Shown: positions 1 through 8,315 of the stretch, in pieces
Position numbering within the stretch: position 1 is the stretch's first letter
Layout: each line of letters begins with the position of its first letter
Source: Vibrio sp. CK2-1
GTDB taxonomy: Bacteria; Pseudomonadota; Gammaproteobacteria; Enterobacterales; Vibrionaceae
Direction of reading: 5' to 3'
Assembly: GCF_021726515.1 (NCBI RefSeq)
Contig: NZ_JAKKCJ010000001.1
Span: 620,001-684,000 of the forward strand
DNA: 64,000 bases
The notes under the pieces: model-generated
What the model was told of the DNA's origin: nothing
Databases searched by the model: none
The model's input: only the letters and a program-made list of their open reading frames with translations
Program-made: the position numbers and the translations under genes

Positions 1-390
1 TTCGGTATGGTCATTATATTCTGAAGCAGCTGATGGATTGCTTTCAATATCCAACGCAGTTGGTAATGTCGCATAGATTGGCGCGCAAGAGGCGCAGTGA
101 TCATTGCTATGTTTAGCCGAATCTGAACATGGGAAATCGGCGACTAGGCCAGTTTTAGATAAGCTGGCACAAGGTGACGCATGATGCTGAGAATCAGATT
201 CAACTGCTGTGGTGTGATTCATGTCTTGAACGGTTGTTTGAGGTATAGCAGCTTGAGTCATTTGAATCGCAGAAATTGGCGTGGCAACACTCACACTTGA
301 AAGCACAACCGCGATCAAGGTCATCAACAATATAACCGAGTGTTGAAGTTTAGAGTGAAGCCGAGCTAAACAAAACCTAGTGAAAAACAT
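1..390 (-). CDS. Secreted His/Cys-rich hypothetical protein, 3' end outside window
   Basis: The frame is open from an ATG at 390 down to base 1, giving the first 130 residues. The N-terminus has basic residues followed by a hydrophobic stretch (about residues 18-38, ending VSVATPISA), consistent with a signal peptide. The mature part holds scattered His and Cys (HHASPC, a PCSDSAKHSNDHCASC cluster), which suggests metal binding or disulphides. This resembles small secreted proteins found near copper genes, but no family is recognised. The stop codon is beyond the left edge, so the length is unknown. Function is not assigned. Confidence 0.5.
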   Translation of the reverse strand, partial: MFFTRFCLARLHSKLQHSVILLMTLIAVVLSSVSVATPISAIQMTQAAIPQTTVQDMNHTTAVESDSQHHASPCASLSKTGLVADFPCSDSAKHSNDHCASCAPIYATLPTALDIESNPSAASEYNDHTE

Positions 391-488
391 AGTGAACAGG
401 CGACTCGCTACAGTTTCAATGAATAGGTGGCGATTATAAAGCTTCCCTCTAGGGGAAGGTCAAGCACTGGGAGACTAGAATTGCAAGC

Positions 489-1004
489 CTAGATCTGAAA
501 CTTACTTTTATCGCCAATATCAAAGTGAAACGGCTGTCTAATTTTGGCAATGCCAATGGTAAACAGCAGCACAGCAGATAGGCCAGTGGCGAGATAAAAA
601 ACCGGCAACCAAATTGGTAGAGCAAAGCAAACCCAGAACAGAATTAATACCAGTGGGGTAATTCGAATCAGCCGAATGCGGAAGCAATAGTACTCTTTGA
701 TGGAAAGGCCGCACCACACAGCGAGGCTTGCCCCAACCGCAATCGGTGTAAACAAGTTCGCAACTAATAAACAAACCGCAAATAGGGCGCTACTTTGGAT
801 AAACCAGCGAATGGTTTTGTCATAAAGATGCACACAAGCACTGGCAATTAATGCGCTGACAATTAGTAATGGTACGCCATATTGTTCAAGCCCGAATCCT
901 AATAAAGCAATCGCAATGGCTGACAATAAAAAGCACGAGCGATACACCGCCACGGTAGCGTAGTCGATGCGGTCGAGTTTTTCTTCAAAATGAATGTCAG
1001 CCAT
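489..1004 (-). CDS. DUF2301 family integral membrane protein
   Basis: A 171-residue, strongly hydrophobic protein with about five or six predicted membrane segments. The central motif GLSIKEYYCFRI, followed by a second membrane pair, fits the uncharacterised DUF2301 membrane family. Family assignment is by recognition only and no function is known. The ATG at 1004 is preceded by GGAAAT. It is encoded alone, divergent from nothing obvious, with the M14 peptidase gene transcribed toward it from the same strand. Confidence 0.6.
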   Translation of the reverse strand: MADIHFEEKLDRIDYATVAVYRSCFLLSAIAIALLGFGLEQYGVPLLIVSALIASACVHLYDKTIRWFIQSSALFAVCLLVANLFTPIAVGASLAVWCGLSIKEYYCFRIRLIRITPLVLILFWVCFALPIWLPVFYLATGLSAVLLFTIGIAKIRQPFHFDIGDKSKFQI

Positions 1005-1049
1005 GGTCTATTTCCTATTGCTTAGTTAATTATAGGCTTGGAATGTTGA

Positions 1050-1982
1050 TCAGAGTGCCAGTATGTAGTCTAAAGCACCAGTAATCGCCGCTACTTGAGC
1101 TCGGTTACATTCATCGTCAGTGACTTTCGGGCTATCTGGATACACTTCCGTGGTCGTGCAATATTGGCAATCAGTGAAGCCGGCACATAACCCTAAAGCG
1201 ACAAGCGGGTAGTTAATCACGCCATCTTGGGTGACATCTGAACCGATGATCTGATTGTTCTCATCTGCCGGCGCAATATGCGTCACTTTACGTACTGAAT
1301 CAATGATGGCTTTTTGTAATTCATCATCTTGCTTTTCCGTATCGCCTACTGTGTAGAAACCATCTGGAATCGAGCCTTTTACATATTCAATACCATCACG
1401 CGCCGCCAGTGCAGGGCGGAATTCTAATTCATCAGTATCGGTAGTTTCATGTAGATCGATATGCGCCAAAATTGACACCCCAAGATCGGCGACCATTTTC
1501 ATCACCGCGGCAGATTCTTGCGCCGGGCTATTGGCCACAAAATTACGGTTTGGATCTAGCGCATCTGGGTTCCAGCGGTTAATCGTTTCATAACCCCAAG
1601 GGCTGATACATGGCGCAATTACAATGTTGAATTTATCTTGATAACGCGCCGCTTCGGTTTGAGCAAACAATAACGCGCCATGTACGCCACTGGTTTCATA
1701 ACCGTGCACACCACCGGTAATTAAAATCGTTGGGTTGGCATCATTCCAAGTTTTCGATTTCAAAACAAACAGAGGATAGCGAGATTCACCGACAGGGTTG
1801 TTGTCGTATTGCAATTGACCATATTGAGCCACGTCAAAATCACTGCTTAGAGCTTGTATCTTAGGTACAACTTCTTCTGAGTAAGAACGCTTGATCGTGG
1901 TTTGTTCAAGCCATTGACGTTTTTCTACGTCGCCCCATGGTTGGCCAGGAGTGCCAATTGGAAATGCATTGGTCGCGTTCAT
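1050..1982 (-). CDS. M14 family zinc carboxypeptidase-like protein
   Basis: A 310-residue metallopeptidase of the carboxypeptidase A / succinylglutamate desuccinylase superfamily. The zinc site is visible as GVHGYE (His93, Glu96) and the downstream DLHE (His178). LDPNRNF (Asn145, Arg146) matches the substrate-carboxylate motif of the M14 fold. No signal peptide is seen, so it is probably cytoplasmic. The start at 1982 is chosen because AAAGGACAT lies just upstream; an in-frame extension to 2018 has no such site. The substrate cannot be deduced. Confidence 0.8.
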   Translation of the reverse strand: MNATNAFPIGTPGQPWGDVEKRQWLEQTTIKRSYSEEVVPKIQALSSDFDVAQYGQLQYDNNPVGESRYPLFVLKSKTWNDANPTILITGGVHGYETSGVHGALLFAQTEAARYQDKFNIVIAPCISPWGYETINRWNPDALDPNRNFVANSPAQESAAVMKMVADLGVSILAHIDLHETTDTDELEFRPALAARDGIEYVKGSIPDGFYTVGDTEKQDDELQKAIIDSVRKVTHIAPADENNQIIGSDVTQDGVINYPLVALGLCAGFTDCQYCTTTEVYPDSPKVTDDECNRAQVAAITGALDYILAL

Positions 1983-2091
1983 GATATGTCCTTTGGTTAA
2001 ATTTGCTTTAAATATCAAGAAAACAGTATGGAAAACCGGATCTTACTTCTACACTGTTTACGTTATCTTATTTTTGAGTAGGTTCGCTATT

Positions 2092-2937
2092 ATGATGAAA
2101 CGCCTGACTATTGTGATTACTTTGCTCGTGCTAACAGGCTGCTCAACTCAGTTTTTTTATAATCGACTCGATTGGCTAGCCACACAATATGTCGACCGCT
2201 ATTTATCGCTTAATGATGCGCAAGAAAGCATGGTAAAGCAATCAGTGATTGACGTTCGTCAGTGGCATCGAGAGCAAGAACTACCTAAGTATATCGAACA
2301 TATTGATAGACTACTCACTTTGCAACCAAAAGAGGTGACGCCACAACAAGTCGAAGCGGAGTTCTTTCGCTTAAAAGGCTTCTCTGCCGAGGTTGCTCAA
2401 AAAGCCATGCCGGAATTGTATGAGTTATTTATGACGCTCGATCAAGATCAAGCCGATGAATTGTTTGCCTCGCTAGATGAAAAATACCGCGATGAATTTT
2501 CCGATTATGAAGATCTCTCAGAATCTGAAATGCGTGAAAAATCTGCCGAACGAATGACCGAAGCGTTAGAAGCTTGGCTGGGGGATTTATCAGAACAGCA
2601 AAAGCAATGGGTGCAGCAGTGGAGTTTAGATCGCCCCGCAATGTCGAAAGATTGGTTTCTGCAACAACAAACCAATAAAGCTGAGTTACAGGTGCTATTT
2701 TTACAACGCAATCCTTCCCCTGAGTTTAAACAAAAGTTTTTGAATACAACGCTTAACCCAGAGCAACTTTATACCGCTGAATTTACTGAGAAGGTAAAAC
2801 GCAATCGCCAAGTGACATTTCAAATGATTAGCCAAGTGATTCAAGCCATGTCGGATGAACAACTTGAGCATTACCATGAAAAATTACGAGATTGGCGTGA
2901 GACGTTTAGTGATTTGATTTCGGATAACCGATCGTAA
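2092..2937 (+). CDS. DUF6279 family lipoprotein
   Basis: A 281-residue protein starting MMKRLTIV with a hydrophobic h-region and the lipobox LTGC (Cys at residue 17), so it should be exported and lipid-anchored. The sequence after the Cys, FFYNRLDWLATQYVDRYLSL, is characteristic of the DUF6279 lipoproteins; the rest is helical and charge-rich. The tandem ATGs at 2092/2095 are chosen because the upstream in-frame region does not look like a signal sequence. The gene is divergent from the M14 peptidase gene, about 110 bp apart. Function is unknown. Confidence 0.8.
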   Translation: MMKRLTIVITLLVLTGCSTQFFYNRLDWLATQYVDRYLSLNDAQESMVKQSVIDVRQWHREQELPKYIEHIDRLLTLQPKEVTPQQVEAEFFRLKGFSAEVAQKAMPELYELFMTLDQDQADELFASLDEKYRDEFSDYEDLSESEMREKSAERMTEALEAWLGDLSEQQKQWVQQWSLDRPAMSKDWFLQQQTNKAELQVLFLQRNPSPEFKQKFLNTTLNPEQLYTAEFTEKVKRNRQVTFQMISQVIQAMSDEQLEHYHEKLRDWRETFSDLISDNRS

Positions 2938-3080
2938 GTTATCAATAACAAAGTGATAAATGGCAGGTGTAAACTTGTTTCCTGTCACATATTTTTCATT
3001 GAAGTGATCATATTATTGCGCCTGATTGATAAGTAGCTCAACACTTTTAACTAACTTTAAAATTCACACCGGAGTGTTTC

Positions 3081-5042
3081 ATGAATTTTGTCCGTCATCC
3101 TATTTCGCTTTCTGTTCTGGTCGGGATGATCAGCATAGCCAATCCTGCTTTTGCCGATACCATCAAACTGCGCGTCGTTGAAACCACCGATATTCACGCC
3201 AATATCATGGATTACGATTACTACAAAGATAAGCCATCGGATCAAATTGGTTTAGTACGTGCTGCAACCGTGGTGAAACAAGCGCGTGCAGAAGTGACCA
3301 ATAGCGTATTAATTGATAACGGTGACTTAATTCAAGGTAGTCCAATGGGCGATTATGTCGCGGCCAAAGGGTTAGAATCTGGTGATGTCCATCCAGCTTA
3401 TAAAGCGATGAACCTACTCAATTATGATGTGGCAAACTTTGGTAACCATGAATTTAACTACGGTTTAGACTTTCTTGCTGAAGCCACTAATGACGCAAAA
3501 TTCCCTTATGTGAATGCCAATATTGTTGATGCTAAGTCTGGTAAAAACTATTTCAATCCTTACGTGATCAAGGACTACCAATTTAAAGATACCGACGGAA
3601 AATCTCACAAAATCAAAGTCGGTTACATCGGTTTTGTACCGCCACAAATCATGGTGTGGGATAAGAAAAACCTAACCGGTAAAGTGCAAGTTAACGATAT
3701 TAAACAAACCGCCGAAGCTTTTATTCCTAAGATGAGAGCCGAAGGAGCCGATGTGATTGTCGCGATCCCACACTCCGGCATTTCGACTGAGAAATACCAA
3801 CAAGGCGCAGAAAACTCGGTTTACTACCTAACGCAAGTTGAAGGTATTGATGCGATTACTTTTGGTCACTCGCATGCGGTTTTCCCAAGCAAAGACTTCT
3901 CTAACGTAGATGGCGCAGATATTGCCAAAGGCACCATTAACGGTATTCCATCTGTGATGCCAGGACGTTGGGGTAGTCACGTTGGTGTGATTGATTTAGA
4001 GCTAGAACAAAAAGACGGTAAATGGACCGTTGCCGATGGAACCGCGGTCGCACGTCCTATTTATGATGCCAACAAGCAAAAATCATTGGCAGCAGAAGAT
4101 CCAGAAGTGAAGCATGCGATAGACAAAGATCATCAAGCGACGCGTGAGTTTGTTAATCAACCTATCGGTAAAGCCAACGATGTGATGTACAGCTTCTTGT
4201 CATTAGTGCAAGACGATCCTACGGTTCAAATCGTTAACTTAGCGCAAAAAGATTACGTAGAACGCTTTATTCAAGGCGATCCAAACTTAGATGGTTTGCC
4301 AGTACTTGCCGCTGCTGCACCGTTTAAAGCGGGTGGTCGTAAAAATGATCCTTCAAACTTTACTGAAGTGGAATCAGGCCAATTAACTTTCCGTAATGCA
4401 GCAGATTTATACCTCTATCCAAACACGTTAGTGGCCTTGAAAGTGTCGGGCGAAGAAGTTCAAGAGTGGTTGGAATGTTCAGCAGGGCAGTTCAATCAAA
4501 TCGATCCAAACAGCGATAAGGTTCAATCTCTGATCAATTGGGATGAATTCCGCACTTATAACTTTGATGTGATCGACGGTGTGAACTACCAAATCGACAT
4601 CACCAAACCTGCAAGATACGATGCAAGCTGTAAGCTTATCAATAAAGATTCGCACCGTATTGTGGGCTTAACCTACCAAGGCAAACCAATTAATCCGAAG
4701 CAAACCTTCATTATTGCAACCAACAATTACCGCGCTTACAGCGGCACGTTCGCTGGTACAGGTTCCAATCACGTCGCGTTTGATTCACCAGATGAAAACC
4801 GCACCATCTTGGCAGACTACATCTCTCGCATCAGTAAAGAGAAAGGTGAAGTGACGCCAAGCGCAGATAACAACTGGTCATTTGCACCGGTTAATACTAA
4901 AGCAGACTTAAAAGTGCAGTTTGAAACCTCACCAAGCGATCTTGCAGAGAAGTTCATCGCAGATAAAGCGCAATACCCAATGAAAAAAGTTGGCAAAGAT
5001 GACGTTGGTTTTGCGGTGTATCAGATTGATCTGAAAAAGTAA
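3081..5042 (+). CDS. cpdB: 2',3'-cyclic-nucleotide 2'-phosphodiesterase / 3'-nucleotidase
   Basis: A 653-residue periplasmic enzyme that opens 2',3'-cyclic nucleotides and removes the 3'-phosphate, letting the cell scavenge RNA breakdown products. A signal peptide (residues 1-25, cleavage after AFA) precedes the calcineurin-like metallophosphoesterase domain. Its metal motifs are TTDIHAN (Asp37, His39), [19 protein letters not shown] and ITFGHSH. The C-terminal half is the 5'-nucleotidase substrate domain. Length and domain order match Escherichia coli CpdB. It is monocistronic, ending at a strong hairpin terminator. GGAG lies in the leader before the ATG. Confidence 0.93.
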   Translation: MNFVRHPISLSVLVGMISIANPAFADTIKLRVVETTDIHANIMDYDYYKDKPSDQIGLVRAATVVKQARAEVTNSVLIDNGDLIQGSPMGDYVAAKGLESGDVHPAYKAMNLLNYDVANFGNHEFNYGLDFLAEATNDAKFPYVNANIVDAKSGKNYFNPYVIKDYQFKDTDGKSHKIKVGYIGFVPPQIMVWDKKNLTGKVQVNDIKQTAEAFIPKMRAEGADVIVAIPHSGISTEKYQQGAENSVYYLTQVEGIDAITFGHSHAVFPSKDFSNVDGADIAKGTINGIPSVMPGRWGSHVGVIDLELEQKDGKWTVADGTAVARPIYDANKQKSLAAEDPEVKHAIDKDHQATREFVNQPIGKANDVMYSFLSLVQDDPTVQIVNLAQKDYVERFIQGDPNLDGLPVLAAAAPFKAGGRKNDPSNFTEVESGQLTFRNAADLYLYPNTLVALKVSGEEVQEWLECSAGQFNQIDPNSDKVQSLINWDEFRTYNFDVIDGVNYQIDITKPARYDASCKLINKDSHRIVGLTYQGKPINPKQTFIIATNNYRAYSGTFAGTGSNHVAFDSPDENRTILADYISRISKEKGEVTPSADNNWSFAPVNTKADLKVQFETSPSDLAEKFIADKAQYPMKKVGKDDVGFAVYQIDLKK

Positions 5043-5075
5043 TAATCAAACTTAAATAGTAGAGATATAACAATG

Positions 5076-5104
5076 AAGCCCACCAAATATCGGTGGGCTT
5101 GATT
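5076..5104. terminator. Intrinsic terminator after cpdB, shared with hicB
   Basis: AAGCCCACC (5076-5084) pairs perfectly with GGTGGGCTT (5092-5100) around a 7-nt loop and is followed by TGATTTTA. It lies between the convergent cpdB and hicB genes and may serve both. Confidence 0.75.
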
Positions 5105-5518
5105 TTATGTTGACTGCTGCAATTCATGTGTCGCGGCGACTTGTAAAAAGTGGCTGCGATTTTTGTATAGATCTGGATGCGCTTTTACTTGTTCATCAAT
5201 CTTTTTAGACAATAAATTTGGAAGTGTGACATTTAACTTACTGGATTTACCTAAGTAAGGTTCGATGTCGACTTCAACCACTGCCCATGCCCAGCCTGTA
5301 TATTCTTCATCTTTTTGCCATTCAGATAATGATTTAGCTTGTGGTGGTAATCTGCCTTCTTCGGCTAAATCTTCTAAGTAAAAGTGAGCGGCCTCTTTCG
5401 CATTAGTTAATGCCTCTTCTAAACTATCACCTGCAGAAAAGCATCCAGGTAAATCAGGAAATACAACACTATAAGCGTGTGTATCGTCTCCGACTTCAAT
5501 GGCGATTGGATATAACAT
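5105..5518 (-). CDS. hicB: HicB family antitoxin
   Basis: A 137-residue type II antitoxin. The N-terminal half, with YSVVFPDLPGCFSAGDSLEEAL, is the partial RNase H-like fold that blocks HicA. The C-terminal half (about residues 90-135, LNVTLPNLLSKKIDEQ) looks like a ribbon-helix-helix DNA-binding domain for autorepression. It lies 59 bp downstream of the hicA reading frame, in toxin-first order as is usual for hicAB. The antitoxin appears intact although its toxin partner is shortened. Confidence 0.88.
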   Translation of the reverse strand: MLYPIAIEVGDDTHAYSVVFPDLPGCFSAGDSLEEALTNAKEAAHFYLEDLAEEGRLPPQAKSLSEWQKDEEYTGWAWAVVEVDIEPYLGKSSKLNVTLPNLLSKKIDEQVKAHPDLYKNRSHFLQVAATHELQQST

Positions 5519-5577
5519 ATTGATTTCCTTCGTTGTTTTGTGCTAAGCACGTGAGATTCAGTGTACAAAAAGTGGAC

Positions 5578-5724
5578 TTAAAGCCCTGCTTGTTTTTTCA
5601 GTTTATTGACCAGTCCTATTTTTAAATCTTTTTTAGGATGCCGAAATTTATGATGGCTTCCTCTAGTACTTTTAAGCTCCCATCCGTTCTTTTTTAAAAG
5701 TTTGATGAGCTCTGTACTTGTCAC
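5578..5724 (-). CDS. hicA: HicA-like toxin, internally shortened (48 residues)
   Basis: A GTG-initiated frame with AAGGAG five bases upstream encodes 48 residues. The sequence begins TSTELIKLLKKNGWELKSTRGSHHKF and ends LVNKLKKQAGL. This is the HicA mRNA-interferase pattern, with the catalytic-type His in GSHH. Usual HicA proteins are about 58-60 residues and carry a short strand between F(K/R)HP and the later HPKKDL. Here FRHP runs directly into KKDL, as if one HP-to-HP segment of about ten residues had been lost. The reading frame is intact, but activity is doubtful. Confidence 0.75.
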   Translation of the reverse strand: MTSTELIKLLKKNGWELKSTRGSHHKFRHPKKDLKIGLVNKLKKQAGL

Positions 5725-5816
5725 GGAATCTCCTTATTCCATTTTAGGGTTACTATAACCCCGCACTTGTTAGTGGTCAATATTTACACGCCTTAAGTAT
5801 TACTGGCTTTTATTTT

Positions 5817-5834
5817 GTTATGTTATAACATAAC
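5817..5834. promoter_or_regulatory. Zur-type zinc-repressor operator
   Basis: GTTATGTTATAACATAAC is a perfect 18-bp palindrome 100 bp upstream of the COG0523 GTPase gene. It closely fits the known Zur operator pattern of gammaproteobacteria (ATGTTATAACAT core). The downstream gene pair is a typical zinc-starvation pair, so the context supports Zur control. It also lies upstream of the divergent hicAB genes. Binding has not been shown. Confidence 0.7.
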
Positions 5835-5934
5835 TAAAAATTCAATCGGACCATCTGTATCTCTTAGATTTAAGAGCCGATGAATCATAGATGGTTAACT
5901 GAAAGCATAAATAGATGAGCTTTGGAGTGGGTAA

Positions 5935-7140
5935 ATGAGTCCGAAAAAAATTTCCGTGACGGTTTTGTCGGGGTTTCTTGGTGCGGGAAAAACAACAGTA
6001 CTTAGCCATATCCTCAATAATCGCGAAGGTAAGCGGGTAGCGGTGATTGTGAATGATATGAGCGAAATTAATATTGATTCAGCAACAGTAAAAAATGAAG
6101 TGTCACTAAACCATAAAGAAGAAAAGCTGGTGGAAATGAGCAATGGCTGTATTTGCTGCACCTTGCGAGAAGATCTACTTGTGGAAGTTTCACAACTGGC
6201 TAAAGAAGGTCGATTTGATAATTTAGTCATTGAATCAACCGGTATTTCTGAGCCACTTCCCGTTGCGGAAACCTTTACTTTTGCTGACGAAAATGGCGTA
6301 TCGCTTTCGGATATTGCCACCTTAGATACGATGGTGACAGTGGTCGATGGCGTGAACTTCTTGCGTGATTATGATGCGGCACTATCTCTTCAAGAAACCG
6401 GACAACACTTAGGCGAGGAAGACCACCGCAGTGTTTCAGACTTGCTGATAGATCAAGTTGAGTTTGCGGATGTTATTTTGATCAGCAAAGCCGACCTTGC
6501 AAAGGCTGATGAGATTAAGCGTTTGGAGGCGATTCTTAAAACCTTAAATACTCACGCACGTATTATTGCTATCCAGAATGGGCAAGTGAATATCTCTGAT
6601 GTATTGGATACCGAACTATTTAACTTTGAACGTGCAGAACAAGCACCTGGCTGGCTTAAAGAGTTGAGAGGTGAGCACATTCCCGAGACGGAAGAATATG
6701 GTATTAGCAGCTTTAGTTATCATGCCCGCCGTCCATTCCATCCTGAAAAATTTCATCAGCTTTTGCATCATCTTTCTCGTTTTGGAAAATTAATTCGTTC
6801 TAAAGGTTACTTCTGGTTAGCCTCTCGTCCTGATTTTGCTGGGCAGTGGAACCAAGCGGGTGGTATTGCCGATTATGGTTTTGCTGGACTGTTTTGGAGT
6901 GCGATTCCTAAGGAACAATGGCCGACCGACCCTGAATCTTTAGCCGCCATTGAAGAAAATTGGATTGAGCCGTTTGGTGATAGGCGCCAAGAATTGGTGT
7001 TCATCGGCCAAGGGCTCGACAAAGCGGCATTACTACAAGCGTTAGAGGATTGTTTGTTAACGCAAGAAGAAGTACTTGCAGGGAAAGAGTTTTGGCAAAC
7101 CTTAGCAGACCCATTTGCTGCTTGGGAGACGGAAGAATGA
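5935..7140 (+). CDS. COG0523 G3E GTPase, putative zinc metallochaperone
   Basis: A 401-residue cytoplasmic P-loop GTPase of the CobW/YjiA/ZigA group. Walker A is GFLGAGKTT (residues 13-21). The metal motif GCICC has Cys72, Cys74 and Cys75. A SKAD sequence stands at the guanine-specificity site. The C-terminal CobW_C domain contains a His-rich segment ([14 protein letters not shown]). Zur-regulated members are thought to deliver scarce zinc to client proteins, and the palindrome upstream suggests the same here. GGAG precedes the ATG. The stop codon overlaps the start of the next gene (ATGA), so the two are co-translated. Confidence 0.85.
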   Translation: MSPKKISVTVLSGFLGAGKTTVLSHILNNREGKRVAVIVNDMSEINIDSATVKNEVSLNHKEEKLVEMSNGCICCTLREDLLVEVSQLAKEGRFDNLVIESTGISEPLPVAETFTFADENGVSLSDIATLDTMVTVVDGVNFLRDYDAALSLQETGQHLGEEDHRSVSDLLIDQVEFADVILISKADLAKADEIKRLEAILKTLNTHARIIAIQNGQVNISDVLDTELFNFERAEQAPGWLKELRGEHIPETEEYGISSFSYHARRPFHPEKFHQLLHHLSRFGKLIRSKGYFWLASRPDFAGQWNQAGGIADYGFAGLFWSAIPKEQWPTDPESLAAIEENWIEPFGDRRQELVFIGQGLDKAALLQALEDCLLTQEEVLAGKEFWQTLADPFAAWETEE

Positions 7141-7805
7141 GTTTAGAAATAGTAGAAAGACCGGCTCCTGTTGACGCCATATCCTCGTCATTGGTAGAGA
7201 ATACGCCGAGCATACTGACCGATATCTATCAGCCTGAATCGAATATTGCGATATGGCAACGCACGCTTCCAAAGCAGATGAGGCAAGATATAGAGCAAAT
7301 GCTCCATGACGATAAACCTTTGGCATTGGTTCAAAGTTTGACGCCAGATAATACGGCAGATTGGATTCGCACTCGATTAGAAGACTATGCGTGCGCCCAA
7401 GCCTTGAGTGAAGATATTGCCTTGATCGTCGATATGTTCTGCTGCTTGTTTGATTTAAAAGAAGTGGGGTTGAGACTGACTCGACTAGATAGCCCAATGT
7501 GCCCCAAATTTCATTTTGACCGAGTGCCTTGCCGACTGGTGACAACTTATGCCGGTCCTGCAACGGAATGGCTTGATAATAAAGGGATTGATCGTAGCAA
7601 GCTTGGTGCAGGAAGCCTTGGCCAGCCGGATCACCTTTCTGGTTTGTACTCGAATGAAAGCTCAATCAAAAAAGTGCAAGCTGGTGATGTTGCCTTACTG
7701 AAAGGTAGCGGTTGGGAAGGCAATGAAGATAACGGACTCATCCATCGTTCTCCTGCTGTAGAGCCTAATGAACGACGCTTACTGCTTACGCTGGATTTTA
7801 TCTAA
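7137..7805 (+). CDS. DUF1826 domain protein, zinc-operon partner
   Basis: A 222-residue cytoplasmic protein translationally coupled to the COG0523 GTPase by an ATGA overlap. DUF1826 proteins recur beside Zur-controlled COG0523 genes, but their biochemistry is not established. The conserved core has FHFD (His126, Asp128), followed about 75 residues later by LIHRSP (His203) and then Arg213/Arg214. This spacing recalls the HxD...H...R iron/2-oxoglutarate dioxygenase pattern, which is an inference. Cys122 and Cys132 flank the first motif. The longer upstream in-frame start is rejected because it lies inside the GTPase gene. Confidence 0.75.
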   Translation: MSLEIVERPAPVDAISSSLVENTPSILTDIYQPESNIAIWQRTLPKQMRQDIEQMLHDDKPLALVQSLTPDNTADWIRTRLEDYACAQALSEDIALIVDMFCCLFDLKEVGLRLTRLDSPMCPKFHFDRVPCRLVTTYAGPATEWLDNKGIDRSKLGAGSLGQPDHLSGLYSNESSIKKVQAGDVALLKGSGWEGNEDNGLIHRSPAVEPNERRLLLTLDFI

Positions 7806-7850
7806 TAGGAGAGCTTGGTAAATTTTATAGTGACTCGTGACCCACCACAG

Positions 7851-7966
7851 CGTCATCCTGAGTAGCGACGAAGGAGCGTAGTTCAGGATCTCCTACCGCG
7901 ATTGACTTCTTAACGAATGGTAGGAGATCCCGTATCTTATTCACCTAGTTCATGTACGGGGTGACC
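7851..7966. repeat. REP-like palindromic element with near-inverted ends
   Basis: The core is a perfect 12-bp inverted repeat, GGATCTCCTACC (7886-7897) and GGTAGGAGATCC (7919-7930), with a 21-nt loop. The outer ends GTCATCC (7852-7858) and GGGTGAC (7959-7965) are near-inverted. The CGTCAT...GGATCT layout resembles the shorter element at 44469-44523, so it is probably a small non-autonomous repeat. Confidence 0.6.
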
Positions 7967-8028
7967 GGGCTTTGTGATTTTCTCGCACTAGTTAGAATCT
8001 GCTTTTATCTACCCGCACCAACGAAACA

Positions 8029-8093
8029 ACTCCCTCCCTTTACCAATGAAAAATAATTGGCATCAAGATATACAGCCAAGGGAGGGCGGGGGA
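8029..8093 (+). repeat. Short interspersed palindromic repeat, copy 1
   Basis: CTCCCTCCCTT near the left end pairs with AAGGGAGGGCGGGGG at the right end, around a conserved middle containing TTGGCATCAAGAT and ACAGCC. It is nearly identical to 44582-44646 and is the reverse-complement type of the copies at 44341 and 44691. Confidence 0.75.
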
Positions 8094-8200
8094 TAGTTTA
8101 TCTAGAGTACCATTTAGGAAGTTATACTATTTATTGAAAAAGAAATCTTAATTTAATCGATAGTTATATATTTAGTAGGTTTGTTGCTGACGATATTTAT

Positions 8201-8254
8201 TGTAAATCACATTATTGAAAATTAATAAGATATGTACTTTAAGTATGATTTACA
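8201..8254. promoter_or_regulatory. Inverted repeat upstream of the nuclease-like gene
   Basis: TGTAAATCA (8201-8209) and TGATTTACA (8246-8254) form a perfect 9-bp inverted repeat separated by 36 nt, 62 bp before the ATG at 8316. It could be a pair of operator half-sites or a leader hairpin. No known regulator is recognised. Confidence 0.35.
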
Positions 8255-8315
8255 CCTTAAGAGTGTAGGGATATGATGATTAGATTACTCAAAAAATAAT
8301 GCAGGTCATATCGTT

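Larger units (their letters stand above)
7806..8315. other. Repeat-bearing intergenic region
   Basis: These 510 bp contain no convincing gene. They hold a REP-like palindromic element (7851-7966), one copy of the short interspersed repeat also found near 44.3-44.8 kb (8029-8093), and an AT-rich stretch leading to the 612-residue protein. That stretch carries the inverted repeat TGTAAATCA (8201-8209) / TGATTTACA (8246-8254). Confidence 0.6.

Noticed and set aside
7102..7665. Minus-strand 187-codon open frame across the DUF1826 gene
   Set aside because: It lies wholly opposite two coupled genes with recognised families, and has no ribosome site or recognisable product.
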